From: Chara braunii
Lineage: Eukaryota; Streptophyta; Charophyceae; Charales; Characeae
Direction: 5' to 3'
DNA length: 28,555 bases
Assembly: GCA_003427395.1 (NCBI GenBank)
Contig: BFEA01000012.1
Location: 4,087,856-4,116,410 of the forward strand
The notes beneath the pieces were generated by a model. It saw nothing but the letters and a program-made list of their open reading frames with translations, searched no databases and was not told the origin of the DNA. The position numbers and the translations under genes are program-made. Shown here in pieces: positions 1-8,399 of this stretch; the stretch's first letter is position 1; each line of letters starts with the position of its first letter.

Positions 1-2
1 AG

Positions 3-39
3 CTGTCTCTTATACACATCTAGATGTGTATAAGAGACA
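3..39. other. Nextera mate-pair junction adapter (artefact)
   Basis: The 19-bp Tn5 mosaic end CTGTCTCTTATACACATCT is followed at once by its reverse complement, the form of the circularisation junction adapter of Nextera mate-pair libraries. The last base of the second half differs (T for G). This is library DNA left in the assembly, so sequence on either side need not be adjacent in the genome. Confidence 0.95.
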
Positions 40-40
<1 letters not shown>

Positions 41-77
<37 letters not shown>

Positions 78-178
78 GGAAGCCCTGCTTTATGCTCAAA
101 TCGTCGGGGGGAGCACAGAAGGGGCAACTCGCAATGCAGCATGGGGAGCACCGAAAAAAAAAAAAAAAAAAAAAAAAA
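41..178. repeat. (GT)n-(GA)n microsatellite and A run
   Basis: A (GT)n tract at about 41-53 runs into (GA)n to about 75, and a run of about 24 A follows near 155-178. The short frames read through here are low-complexity translations, not genes. Sequence from 180 to 340 is dense in GCGCAT and TGCGCA hexamers. Confidence 0.9.
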
Positions 179-535
179 TGCAGCGCATCTGCGCACCACC
201 CAGGGGAACAGGCCGCAGTTGTGCGCACACGACGGCGCATACGAAAGTGCGCATGGCGCATGGCGCATACAGATGCGTGATGCGCGAGCTGCGCTTGCAT
301 CTGCCCCGTGCGCATGGCGTAGCGCACACATGCGCCGCAAGTATGGTTATTAAGTAATATCAACTGGTTGGCTCTATCATTTGTGACGCATAATCACACC
401 CGTAACCCGTAATCAACGGCTAGTTGAGGTACACCAGATCCATCCGCCCACGGATCCGCTAGCATCATTTTCCGTTGTACATTTTCCCTTGTACACACAC
501 TTTGGGATGTGGATCTTTTTGTTTGTTTGTTTTTT

Positions 536-738
536 GCGTATTATCTTTTTCTTCTTCTTCTTTTTCTTCTTCTTCTTCTTCTTCTTCTTCTTCTTCTTTT
601 TTTTTTTTCTTTTTTTTTTTCTTTTTTTTTTTTTGCGTATTATCCTTGCGCAGGGGTCATGGTACTCTTCTCTCCCTGTATCGTTCCAATTTTAACGAAT
701 TTCGTTTTTTTTGTTTTTGCGTATTATCCTTGCGCAGG
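536..738 (-). pseudogene. Cluster of U6 snRNA-derived fragments with poly(A) tails
   Basis: Reverse complements of U6 snRNA appear at 635-700 (the GGAACGATACAG region through the CCTGCGCAAGGAT region) and 719-738 (CCTGCGCAAGGAT-ATACGC). A 10-base piece of the same 3' edge lies at 536-545. In the U6 sense direction each piece stops at the same ATACGC edge and runs into A-rich sequence, seen here as T and CTT tracts. All three carry GATAATACGC where U6 usually has GATGACACGC, so they probably come from one variant template. The pattern fits retroposed, polyadenylated U6 and not working snRNA genes: the 3' end, the 5' stem and the promoter are missing. Confidence 0.7.
546..634. repeat. CTT/T low-complexity tract
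   Basis: Long (CTT)n and T-run sequence, read as poly-Ser or poly-Phe in the three forward frames. It separates two U6-derived fragments and may be the expanded A-tail of one of them, on the minus strand. Confidence 0.85.
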
Positions 739-739
739 A

Positions 740-1530
740 CCCACTTTGGGCTCAGTCAAAATGACAGTGTGTCAGTGACTTTCTATGCCAACACACAAGG
801 AGCTCACGTGTTATGCGCCACAAGATCAGAGGTATACATCTCGACCAGATGTTCGAATCTTCTCCATATCACACGTATTATACCTGATGCTGATCGTCCA
901 CGACAAGCACCACATGCCATGAACCACACTTACTTTTAGTTCCAAAAAGTTGTCATATAGCACGTATTATCTTCTTCCTGATTTCTCTTTGTGCTTCTAC
1001 CTGTGGAATTTCAACAAGCACAACATGCCTTTCAGTTTCAAAAACGCCTCTGCTGGACGAAATTCCACACAGGTCGTATCACCCTTTTCCATAGAGGCTC
1101 CCACGCAAAACGATTGCACGAGTCTGCATCAGCCACGAACTTGAACGACGAATCATTTCACCTCCTAAGGTTTCATAACTTCATTCATCCACTGCAGCCG
1201 GTAATGTGATGTGATGTTTTATGTTCACGTTCTCTATAAAACATGAACAGCAATCGCAATTGAAAAACCAGACAACGAAAATGTGCACGGTGCACCTACC
1301 AACCATGGACCATAAGACCCCAACCAAACCCAGCTGAGGGTCTCACACTTCACCACCCCAACCCCAATCGACCCAAAGACGAGCAAGCATACATGGATCA
1401 TCCATCATTATCCAATTATGGCCCTTGATAATAAAAAAATACCGAGAGCCAATGAAATTACGCTTCGTGTACCCTTCATGAATGCAAACGGTACATCGAG
1501 TGCGAGGGACCCCTACAATATGAGCCCTGC
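740..1530. other. No gene seen; diverged repeat fragments
   Basis: No recognisable coding region. Two diverged copies of a segment around CACGTATTAT...ACAAGCACMACATGCC occur near 868-920 and 960-1028. The piece CTGATTTCTCTTTGTGC at about 980 recurs near 1861, next to the first CTACC hairpin element. Confidence 0.5.
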
Positions 1531-1835
1531 ACCCATCTGAACATAAATACAAACCCACGTTCTGTCCATAGTCACGGATCAGCGATGCGGTGTGATTTCA
1601 ATCAGACGCGCCTACCTTAACCCTTCACCCAGAGGACAAACAGTCCCACCAATCGGCCTGCACCCATCAACATATAAATATAAACCATAGTCACCGATCA
1701 GCGATGCGGTGTGCTTTTGATCAGACTCGCCTACCTTAACCCAGAGGACAAGCTCTCCCACCAATCAGCAATGCAGTGTGCTTTTGATCAGACGCGCCTA
1801 CCTTAACCCAGAGTACAAACTCTCCCACCAATCGG
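1530..1835. repeat. Degenerate tandem repeat, about three copies
   Basis: The segment GATCAGCGATGCGGTGTG, followed by a TCAGACGCGCCTACCTTAACC-like core and CCCACCAATCGG, occurs three times (around 1577-1655, 1697-1765 and 1766-1835). The copies differ by small insertions. The first two are also preceded by related CTGCACCCATC...ATAAATA segments. No coding content. Confidence 0.75.
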
Positions 1836-1897
1836 ACAGGCGCGACGAGTCTCTCTTCCCCTGATTTCTCTTTGTGCTTCTACCTGCTGGCTATCCA

Positions 1898-2008
1898 CTA
1901 CCATCTTTACCCAAAGAGAATGCCCAATCATTATAGCTGTATTTGGGGCAACTTTCAGTCCAAATGCAGCTATAACGACCTGACGTTCTTTTCGGGTGAA
2001 GACGGTAG
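1898..2008. mobile_element. CTACC hairpin element (MITE-like), copy 1
   Basis: A 111-bp inverted repeat beginning CTACC and ending GGTAG. Its inner arms carry the family core TCATTATAGCTGTATTT and its complement-like AAATGCAGCTATAACGA. It is the most diverged of four copies with both ends (others at 6009, 6611 and 14116); a further copy at 13866 lacks its left end. It has no coding capacity, so movement would need a transposase supplied in trans. Confidence 0.75.
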
Positions 2009-2094
2009 TGGTGACAATAGAGCAGCAAAGCGAAGATCGAGCCTCCAAGAACCCGACGATTGCGCTCGCACTCCGGTTTAATTCGAACAACTTT

Positions 2095-2218
2095 CAGGGG
2101 ATACTCACACTAGCTCTATCTCAAATGCATCCGACCTCATTCACGGTCGGTGCTGGATGCATCTGGCCCAAATTACGTCCAAAAAACAGACAAACGTCCT
2201 TGTGTGAGTATTCCCTCG
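2095..2218. mobile_element. Inverted-repeat element with GGATACTCACAC ends
   Basis: The ends GGATACTCACAC (about 2099) and GTGTGAGTATTCC (to about 2213) are inverted copies around a 95-bp middle containing GGATGCATCTGGCC-AATTACGTCC. A related, rearranged sequence lies at 5430-5600 (GCACCTGGCCGCAATTACG and GTCAGTATGCCCTC). This is probably a small non-autonomous DNA element. No clear target duplication was found. Confidence 0.5.
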
Positions 2219-2236
2219 ACAAGACGAGTTGCTGGC

Positions 2237-2356
2237 GACATCGGTGAAACTTGAACCGATACAGAAAAGGGTAATTAGCAACTTAGCAAAATAGCCCCTC
2301 TGAGAGGGCGACAGACATAAATCGAGAAATGGAAACAAAAAAAGCAAAAAAACAAA
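2237..2356 (+). pseudogene. U6 snRNA retropseudogene with A-rich tail
   Basis: Degenerate U6 sequence in sense orientation: GACATCGGTGAAACTTGAAC, then CCGATACAGA, AATTAGCA, AGCCCCT and ATAAATCGAGAAATGG up to 2332. An A-rich tail (2333-2356) follows directly. The 5' stem-loop is missing and the ACAGAGA box reads ACAGAAA. Truncation plus an A tail is what LINE-mediated retroposition of snRNA produces, so this is not a functional gene. Confidence 0.7.
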
Positions 2357-2479
2357 GTCCAACAGCCGAGCCGTCGTTCTCCTCGCGGAGGGAAGCAGTA
2401 TTTACATCTATTGCCTCGCAACACGCAGAAAACATGTATCTTCCTCCACACAAAACGAAAATCAAACAAAACGGATGAC

Positions 2480-2606
2480 CCTGTCCAGTCTCTGTAGGAA
2501 GATACACTCAAACGTTTTCTCTATTGTTTCGTCCGTTGTCCTGTCCAGTTTCTGTGGGGAGATACACTACACTCGTTCGTTTTCTCTATTGTTTCATCTG
2601 TTGTAC
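2480..2606. repeat. 60-bp tandem duplication
   Basis: Two adjacent copies of CCTGTCCAGT-TCTGTRGGRAGATACACT...GTTTTCTCTATTGTTTCRTC start at 2480 and 2540. The second copy has a few added bases (CACTACACTCGTTCG). Confidence 0.8.
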
Positions 2607-2641
2607 AAAAACACCCTTACCCTCGAAGTCATGCAGTAATA

Positions 2642-2780
2642 CTATATAGTACATTGGCTGTATTCTCCTCCGAATAGTCTTACACTATAGCACATCGCCT
2701 ACTACTTCTCCTCCACGTAGTCTCACACAAAAACTATAGTACATGGACTATTACTTCTCCTCCACGTAGTCTCGCACGAA
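2642..2780. repeat. 45-bp tandem repeat, three copies
   Basis: The unit CTATAGYACAT-GNCTATTCTCCTCC...TAGTCTYACAC is repeated at about 2642, 2685 and 2733, with small length changes. Confidence 0.75.
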
Positions 2781-2781
2781 A

Positions 2782-3194
2782 CGTTAGCGCCAAGATACCA
2801 AACGCAGAAGGGGAAAAAAAAAAACAAAAAAAAAAAACACCATACATACAAAGTCAAACCCGAATAAACAAGTCCAACTCACTGTATATGTCTAAAGCAA
2901 GGGCCTGTGAGCGACCATGCACATTTTCTATCCATCTTTTTTTTTCTTTCTGGTTTATTTTGTATATAATTTTCTCATGGCGTTGTCTATATTAATACTA
3001 CACATCCATATCGCTTTGGATGGAACTAACTCCAAAAATCCCGGTTTTGACTTTGACGGTAATTGCAGAAATAGCGCGTTGAACAATTCGAAGGTTCACA
3101 ACAGAAACGTTGTATGGGTCCGAATTTCAGAAAGATCTATTTATCTATTTTTGCAAGGAAAGTGGAACCCCAACTGCAAATATTAATCATTGCT
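2782..3194. other. A-rich tract, no supported gene
   Basis: Two short A runs lie at 2813-2837. A forward frame runs from 2917 to 3186, but its first half is translated from T-rich sequence and it matches nothing I know. I do not call it a gene. Confidence 0.4.
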
Positions 3195-3196
3195 GT

Positions 3197-3294
3197 GGGC
3201 TAGGTCCCACTTGCACGCATTAAGCGATATTGACCGTAGATAGCAAAGATCAACGGCCAAAATGTCTTAATCCGTGCAAGTGGGACCTTGCCCC
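3197..3294. mobile_element. GGTCCCACTTGCACG hairpin element (MITE family 1), copy 1
   Basis: The left end GGGCTAGGTCCCACTTGCAC and the right end GTGCAAGTGGGACCTTGCCC are inverted copies. The roughly 55-bp middle contains TGACCGTAGATAGCAAAGAT and CAACGGCC. Near-identical elements lie at 11838-11937 and, with the middle inverted relative to the ends, at 13766-13869. A truncated copy lies at 13336-13399. It is a non-coding, non-autonomous DNA element. Confidence 0.85.
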
Positions 3295-3329
3295 CGGGAA
3301 CTCTAACAACGAAAACGGAAGAGGTTCTG

Positions 3330-3511
3330 AACAGGGGGAGTTATAAGGAAGAAGATAAAAAAAATGATTTCATTTTTTCCTGTTTTTCTTTCTTTCTTTC
3401 TTTCTTTTTTTCGTTTTTTTAACAGGGGGAGTTATAAGGAAGAAGATAAAAAAAATGAATTCATTTTTTCCTGTTTTTCTTTCTTTCTTTCTTTCTTTTT
3501 TTCGTTTTTGC
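3330..3511. repeat. 91-bp tandem duplication with TTTC tract
   Basis: Two almost identical copies (from 3330 and 3421) begin AACAGGGGGAGTTATAAGG, pass through GATAAAAAAAATGA and end in TTTC-repeat sequence. The apparent frames inside come from the T/C-rich half. Confidence 0.9.
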
Positions 3512-3659
3512 GCTCTGATTTTCTTGTGAGAATATATATATATTTGCTTGCAACGAAACTTGACCCCACCCCGCCAATATTTTTGCTGTGATACTATTGC
3601 CACGCTCTTGCTTTTCTTTTTTCTGTCTTTTTTTTTGCGCCGCGCTATTTTTGAAAATC

Positions 3660-4023
3660 ACCCATTTTGTACCAGGACCCTCGGTTTACTAGGGACGCAG
3701 TGGTCCGTTAGGAGAGTGTCTAGATACCAGAGTCTGTTCCACCGAGCCGTGTAGGCTCGATCGTCGTTATAGACGTATGCAGCAGTCTTTGACTTAGATA
3801 TTAGGTTGGCATTAGGAGTGAAAAAGTGTAGACCAAGGTAGTGAGCCTTAGTTGTTTTAATGGGTTGACCTGGGAGTTCAAGAGAGGTTATAAAGTGGGT
3901 CCCCAGTTCGTCTGGGATGGTAAGGTAAACCGGCTGATGCTGCCGGGATAACTCCAGGTTGAATTGCGAGGTCCCCGGCCTCCTACTATTGATTGTTGTT
4001 AATGAATGTGTCAAGTTTGGCTA

Positions 4024-4066
<43 letters not shown>
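3660..4066 (+). mobile_element. Retroposon 3' end with (TAA)n tail
   Basis: The conserved 3' block (AAACCGGCTGATGCTGCC, GGGATAACTCC, GTTGAATTGCGAGG, TCCCCGGCCTC) lies at 3928-3985 and is followed by a (TAA)n tail at 4021-4066. The same block precedes A-rich tails near 11150 and 12563, which is how 3' ends of non-LTR retroposons behave. A minus-strand frame of 118 codons (3658-4014) runs through the block but is antisense to the tail and matches no known protein. How far 5' the element reaches is uncertain. Confidence 0.5.
4021..4066. repeat. (TAA)n microsatellite
   Basis: About 15 TAA units, the first few imperfect. Probably the tail of the retroposon just upstream. Confidence 0.95.
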
Positions 4067-4068
<2 letters not shown>

Positions 4069-4165
4069 TTACACATTTAACAAACATATATACATAGACC
4101 CTCAGTGGCGTGACACAAGGCCAGGGCAACAATCCCTTGTCCCAAACATCTGCTTAATATTCAAA

Positions 4166-5095
4166 AGAACTTCACGATAAAAGAGGAAATAGAGGAAATT
4201 CCAGGCCAAGTTATGTACACCCATAGGCTGTGGAGGTTCCATAGTCAATCCCTGGAATATCTGACAGATTCAGGTCTATTCTGGGTTAAGGTCTATTCTG
4301 CCAGCGGCATGCAGTAAGTCGCCTGGCAGGTTTCACCACAGAAATCAATGCTGCATCGCCTTTTGTATCATCATACTCATGTCCTGAAATGGGACACCGG
4401 GCCCGCTTCCAAGCATGTGGTACTCCGAATGGGGCACTGGGCCGACCCGCGGCCAGCTTCCCAGCAATGCCAGCATGTCCTGAAATGCTGCATCGCCTTT
4501 TGTAACGAAAGAACTGCACAATAATAGAGGTAATAGAGGAAATTCCAGGCCAAGTTTTATGTACAACCATAGGGCGTGGAGGTTCCATAGTCAATCCCTG
4601 GAATATCTGATTGATTCAGGTCTATTCTGGGTTCAGGTCTATTCTGCCAGCTGCATGCAGTAAGTCGCCTGGCAGGTTTTACCAGAGAAATCAATGCTGC
4701 ATCGCCTTTTGTATCAACATAATCATGTCCTGAAATGGGACACTGGGCCCCCTTCCCAACATGTGGTACTCCTAACGGGACACTGCACCGCCGACCCGGC
4801 CGACTTCCCAAGTTCCCAGCATGTGGCACTCCCCCAAAAAATAGAATTGAGCGGAGGTTCCATAGTCCGTCGCTGGAACATCTGATTGATTCAGAACTAT
4901 TCTGGGTTCAGGTCTATTCTGCCGACGGCATGCAGTTAAAGTCCTCTGGCACGTTTTACCAGAGCAATCAATGCTGCCGTGGGCCACTGCCAATGGGACA
5001 CGGGGCCCGCTTCCCAGCATGGGCCACTCCGAATGGGACACTGAGCCCACTTCCCAGCACATGGCACTCCCCCAAAGATAGAATGGAGCAGGTTC
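4166..5095. repeat. 343-bp tandem repeat, three copies
   Basis: A long unit starts at 4166 and 4509 and is shortened in a third copy from about 4850. Landmarks found in order are GAAATTCCAGGCCAAGTT, GGAGGTTCCATAGTC, AATATCTGA, TCAGGTCTATTCTG, CATGCAGTAAGTCGCCTGGC and GGGACACTGGGCCC. Small internal repeats of the type CCTGAAATGGGACAC and CCCAGCATG add to the complexity. Frames of 90-128 codons inside are present on both strands and are not supported as genes. Confidence 0.85.
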
Positions 5096-5149
5096 TAAAG
5101 AAAAGCAGCAACATTAAATAAACACAATTTGCAGACAGGTTTCCCTAAG

Positions 5150-5188
5150 CCCCACTAATCCCCACTAAGCCCCACCAAGCCCCACTTT
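5150..5188. repeat. CCCCACTAAG short tandem repeat
   Basis: Four to five degenerate copies of AAGCCCCACT, directly before the 86-bp tandem pair. Confidence 0.7.
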
Positions 5189-5360
5189 TTCGAACATTGT
5201 CCCTTTGTCAACTCTTTCAATAAATAGAATGACAGCGTCGACGAACCAACCAGCCCCAAATATTCCACCCACATTTCGAACATTGTCCCTTTGTCAACTC
5301 TTTCAGTAAATAGCATGACAGCGTCGACGAACCAACCAGCCCCAAATATTCCACCCACAT
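5189..5360. repeat. 86-bp tandem duplication
   Basis: Two copies (5189-5274 and 5275-5360) from TTCGAACATTGTCCCTTTG through GACAGCGTCGACGAACC to TATTCCACCCACAT, with only a few base differences. Confidence 0.95.
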
Positions 5361-5394
5361 TCGAACTCGTGTCTGCATTTCAAAAGTAGTCCAT

Positions 5395-5605
5395 GTTGGA
5401 TGGACTTACGAACTACCATCCTTGCGTGAGGACTTTCCTGGGTGCATCTGACCACCTCTACTGCCATTCGTGCATGCATGCACCTGGCCGCAATTACGAC
5501 CAAAGAATTTAATCTGGCCGCATGCACCTGACCGCCAATTACGTCCACAGATTAATTTGAAACGTCCTCGTCACGTCAGTATGCCCTCAACCAATCGTCC
5601 GACCT
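5395..5605. repeat. Diverged inverted/direct repeat related to 2095-2218
   Basis: GCATGCACCTGGCCGCAATT is followed by a second direct copy, GCATGCACCTGACCGCCAAT. The flanks CTTGCGTGAGGACTTTCC and CGTCACGTCAGTATGCCC are weak inverted relatives of the ends of the element at 2095. No gene is seen. Confidence 0.45.
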
Positions 5606-5924
5606 ATATCAACCACTGGATAGGAAGAGTCCAGGAGATGGGAGCTTGGCCCCAGTTCACCGGTGGCACCGTTGGCGCCACTTAACCGCTGGCCCCAGTT
5701 AACCACTAATCAGGATGCCCATATCGTCTGCTGATGGGACTTCGGTACCGCCGGCCGTCTTTTCATCTGAATAGACGGCCTTGAGATATCATCATCATGG
5801 ACCTGACCGGCCCCACGTACTAAGGGGGAAGTCAGGGCAAGGGCGGCGACTGCTCTCTTGAAAACCACGCCGAAGTAGTAGAAATCGGCCCGGGACTGTT
5901 GAGACTCACAATGGCATGGTGTGG

Positions 5925-6320
5925 AACACTCAACAAGTCTTTCAACAGCTGTGTGAAGAAATCGACGTACAAAAGCGAGTATGCTACGTAAGAAAAAAAG
6001 GAACGGTACTACCTTCTTCCCCCGAATACAACGCACGGTCATTGTAGCTGTATTTAGACTGAAAGATGCCCCAAATACACAGCTATAATGACCGTGCGTT
6101 GTATTCGGGGGAAAAAGGTAGGTAGTCAGAGTCACCTCAGTGTTCATCAGAATAGTTCACCAGTTGACTTTTTGCCAGTTGACTTTAGACTTTGGCTATC
6201 AACTAACTCACTAACCATTCGCGTTAGCGAGTTAGTTGACTGTAGTAAAAAGTCTAATCAACAGCTGTGCGAAGAAAGCGACGTAAAAAAGCGAGCATGC
6301 TACGTAGAAACAGAAATAGA
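5925..6320. repeat. Direct repeats flanking a hairpin element, plus inner hairpin
   Basis: TCAACAGCTGTGTGAAGAAA...GCTACGTA (about 5940-6000) recurs as TCAACAGCTGTGCGAAGAAA...GCTACGTA (about 6258-6308) in the same direction. Between them lie the hairpin element 6009-6121 and a perfect-stem-like hairpin at 6200-6238 (arm CAACTAACTCACTAAC, 15 of 16 paired, 7-base loop). The arrangement suggests a duplicated host segment that received the element once. Confidence 0.65.
6009..6121. mobile_element. CTACC hairpin element (MITE-like), copy 2, with GTA target duplication
   Basis: A 113-bp near-perfect palindrome. The left arm CTACCTTCTTCCCCCGAATA...CGGTCATTGTAGCTGTATTT is mirrored by AAATACACAGCTATAATGAC...TATTCGGGGGAAAAAGGTAG. 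GTA is present directly on both outer sides (6006-6008 and 6122-6124) and may be a 3-bp target-site duplication. Close arms suggest recent activity. There is no coding sequence. Confidence 0.85.
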
Positions 6321-6460
6321 AAAGGACAATTCACTGGTGGCGAGTCAATAGTTCACGGGCGGTGCCAGGGACCACGTACCTACAAACTTCTTTTTCTTCT
6401 TTTTATTTTATTTTTCCAGGAAATTTGTCCATTTATTGAAGTATATCAAAGGCAAGAGGC

Positions 6461-6738
6461 CGGGGGCCAAGTCCCACTAGGAGCGTTGCGTTTCCTCAAT
6501 GCCTGAATGCGGACGTGGTTGACGAAATGTGCAGAAATCGTGTCGAGTTTCCTCGACCGCACATCTCTGCGAACTGGTCCAGATTCAGGCTTTGAGGAAA
6601 GCCAACCCTGCTACCTTCTTCCCCCGAATACAACGTACGGTCATTATAGCTGTATTTAGACTGAAAGATGCCTCAAATGCAGCTATAATGACCGTACGTT
6701 GTATTCGGAGGAAGACGGTAGTGGGACTTGGCCCCGGG
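6461..6738. mobile_element. Foldback element with GGGGGCCAAGTCCCACT ends, interrupted
   Basis: The left end CGGGGGCCAAGTCCCACTAG and the right end GTGGGACTTGGCCCCGG are inverted copies. Inside, TTTCCTCAATGCCTGAATG (about 6490) is inverted near 6580-6600 as ATTCAGGCTTTGAGGAAA. The right side is interrupted by the CTACC element 6611-6721. The inner sequence is related to the tandem unit at 14905-15188. Confidence 0.65.
6611..6721. mobile_element. CTACC hairpin element (MITE-like), copy 3, nested
   Basis: A 111-bp palindrome very close to the copy at 6009 (core CGTACGGTCATTATAGCTGT and its inverse; ends CTACC and GGTAG). It lies inside the foldback element 6461-6738, so it arrived later. Confidence 0.85.
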
Positions 6739-6760
6739 GACCTCACAATTCAACCCGGAA
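6738..6760 (-). mobile_element. Fragment of retroposon 3' block
   Basis: The reverse complement reads GGGTTGAATTGTGAGGTCCC, the same block that precedes tails near 3985, 11149 and 12563. Only this short piece is present. Confidence 0.45.
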
Positions 6761-6848
6761 AGTAACATACTTAAGGCTCAGAACCAAGGTCCCACTGTCT
6801 CCTCACTACAATTTCCTAGAAAAGCATTCACTTGTACAACTTTCCCAG

Positions 6849-6943
6849 AAAAAAAAAAAAAAAAAAAAAAACTTGCAGCTGCCTCCCTGAAAAATTAACC
6901 ATGAGTAAAAAAGGGGAGGGTTTCATTGAAAAAAAAAAAAAAG
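6849..6943. repeat. Two A runs and GGGGAGGG repeat
   Basis: A runs at about 6849-6870 and 6929-6943, the second flanked on both sides by AAAGGGGAGGG. Probably retroposon tails. Confidence 0.7.
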
Positions 6944-7011
6944 GGGAGGGGAAGACCCCACTTCTCGTTTGTCACACAGACCACCATTTTTTTATTGTAT
7001 TATTATAATTT

Positions 7012-7210
7012 TTTGGACCATTTCTCGATTCATGCGTGAGCATGGTCCCACTAGCGACGGAGATTGGATTAAGATCCTGAATCTGGGCGATTCAGGAGTT
7101 CCATCCAATCCTCTTTCCTAATGGGACCATGCTCCGTGTCATCCTTGCGCAGGGGCCATGCTAATCATCATCTCTGTATCGTTCCAATTTTAACGGATGT
7201 CCCCAAGGAC
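7012..7210 (-). pseudogene. U6 snRNA pseudogene split by a hairpin element
   Basis: On the minus strand, U6 starts at 7210 (GTCCTTGGGGACATCCG) and continues through AATTGGAACGATACAGAGA, TTAGCATGGCCCCTGCGCAA and GGATGACACG to 7135. After the inserted 97-bp element (7038-7134) it resumes with ACGCATGAATCGAGAAATGG and ends in TCCAAAAAA. Without the insert and its target duplication the length is about 99 nt, close to intact U6. The ACAGAGA box and AGC triad survive, but three bases are added between them (GATGATGATT). The A/T-rich 3' end and the lack of a visible plant TATA/USE promoter favour a retropseudogene. Confidence 0.8.
7038..7134. mobile_element. GAGCATGGTCCCA hairpin element inserted in U6, CGT target duplication
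   Basis: The ends GAGCATGGTCCCA and TGGGACCATGCTC are perfect inverted copies. A second internal stem pairs GATTGGAT with ATCCAATC and CCTGAATC with GATTCAGG. Because the interrupted U6 sequence is known, the insertion point is exact: CGT at 7035-7037 and 7135-7137 is a 3-bp target duplication. Confidence 0.85.
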
Positions 7211-7316
7211 TTTACCACCATTTCTGAGATTGACGGCTACAATCAAGGCCTCAGAAACAGAATCGAGCTAAGCGGGACCTCGCGGGGCCCCGCACCCAAA
7301 AGCAGGAGGACCGGGG

Positions 7317-7349
7317 CTGTCTCTTATACACATCTAGATGTGTATAAGA
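7317..7349. other. Mate-pair junction adapter inside the contig (artefact)
   Basis: The mosaic end CTGTCTCTTATACACATCT at 7317-7335 is followed by AGATGTGTATAAGA. The genomic words on both sides are the same (AAAGCAGGAGGACCGGGG before and after), so the assembler joined or duplicated sequence across a chimeric read here. Confidence 0.95.
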
Positions 7350-7984
7350 AAAAGCAGGAGGACCGGGGTGCGAGGGGTAGGGAAGAATGACCAAATCTGG
7401 GTAAGCGGGGGCCTGCCGCCCTCAAAAGGGGGGGACTTTACCACCATTTCTGAGATTGACGGCTACAATCAAGGCCTCGGAAACAGAATCGGGCTAAGCG
7501 GGACCTCGCGGGGCCCCGCGCCCAAAAGCGGGAGAACCGGCGGTGCGAGGGGTAGGGAAGAGCCCAACCTTGTGTGGGCACGCCCTGCCAACGAAACCGT
7601 TCCATCTTCTGAGCTCCTGGCAGTCTTCCCCGGCTGACGGCATCTTCCTGCCCCAGGATCTTCTCAAGGGGAAACGCAGTACTCAATATACCACGCGGAA
7701 GCAGAGTTACTACGAAGGATTTCCACTCAGCTACTCCATAGCTCTCGCGTCAGCGGCTTCTGGCAGCTAACTCCTGAGGTATTAACCTCGGTACTTCCGA
7801 TAGCATCGTTGCCTCCCTGCGTTAGCGCCGCCTTAGCGCATGTTAGCGCACTAGGGTACCGCCAACCGACGCGGCCGCCATCCCGACTTCTTTTCGATCC
7901 TAACGTAAGCAGTCATTCTTCCCCGCCCCTCGCACCGCCGGTCCTCCCTCTTAGGGCGCGAGGCCCCGCTCACCCAGATTTGGT

Positions 7985-8009
7985 CTCTGCATCGTTTTAA
8001 CGGATGTCC
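7985..8009 (-). pseudogene. U6 snRNA 5' fragment
   Basis: The reverse complement reads GGACATCCGTTAAAACGATG followed by CAGAG, the U6 segment between the 5' stem and the ACAGAGA box, with a short internal deletion. It is embedded in the GC-rich repeat. Confidence 0.6.
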
Positions 8010-8323
8010 CAACCAACTTCTTTTTTATCCTAACGTAACTACTCTCTTCCGGGAATCGTCCCCGCCCCTCGCACCGCCGTTCCCCCCTTTTGAGGGCGCC
8101 AGGCCCCCGCTTACCCAGATTTGGTCATTCTTCCCTACCCCTCGCCCCTCGCACCGCCGCTCCCCCCTTTTGAGGGCGCCAGGCCCCATGTTTACATGAC
8201 AGTCGACAGCAGCGCCAGAGGGAGCAGTGGGAGAGCTCGCGACGGCTGTTGACATTTACTTTGCTTCTAGCCATATTTTGCATGCTTCTAATCACACTTG
8301 GGCTAGATGTCTCTAGTTGGCCT

Positions 8324-8399
8324 CACATGTTTTGATGGGCCCCTGAATTGCATGTTTCGATGGGCTCCTTAATTGCATGTTTACATGGGCTTCTGAATT
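8324..8399. repeat. 25-bp tandem repeat, three copies
   Basis: Three copies of GCATGTTTNGATGGGCTCCT-AATT with small changes (starts at about 8324, 8350 and 8375). Confidence 0.85.

Larger units (their letters stand above)
7208..8190. repeat. GC-rich dispersed repeat, several copies in both orientations
   Basis: The segment GACTTTACCACCATTTCTGA...AAGCGGGACCTCGCGGGGCC occurs at 7208-7316 and 7434-7542. The linked segment GACCAAATCTGGGTAAGCGG...CGGTGCGAGGGGTAGGGAAG occurs at about 7350-7433 and 7540-7560, and inverted at 7910-7983, 8052-8130 and 8131-8187. The many frames of 75-99 codons here are repeat translations, with no recognisable domain. Confidence 0.75.

Noticed and set aside
475-939. 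154-codon forward frame
   Set aside because: Its core is poly-Ser/poly-Phe translated from CTT and T tracts, and it runs antisense to U6 fragments.
3658-4014. 118-codon minus-strand frame as a gene
   Set aside because: It runs antisense through a retroposon 3' block; similar peptides (RPGTSQFN) elsewhere are the same repeat translated, not a protein family.
7121-8255. Several 75-99-codon frames as small genes
   Set aside because: They are translations of a GC-rich repeat, occur on both strands, and one crosses the adapter.
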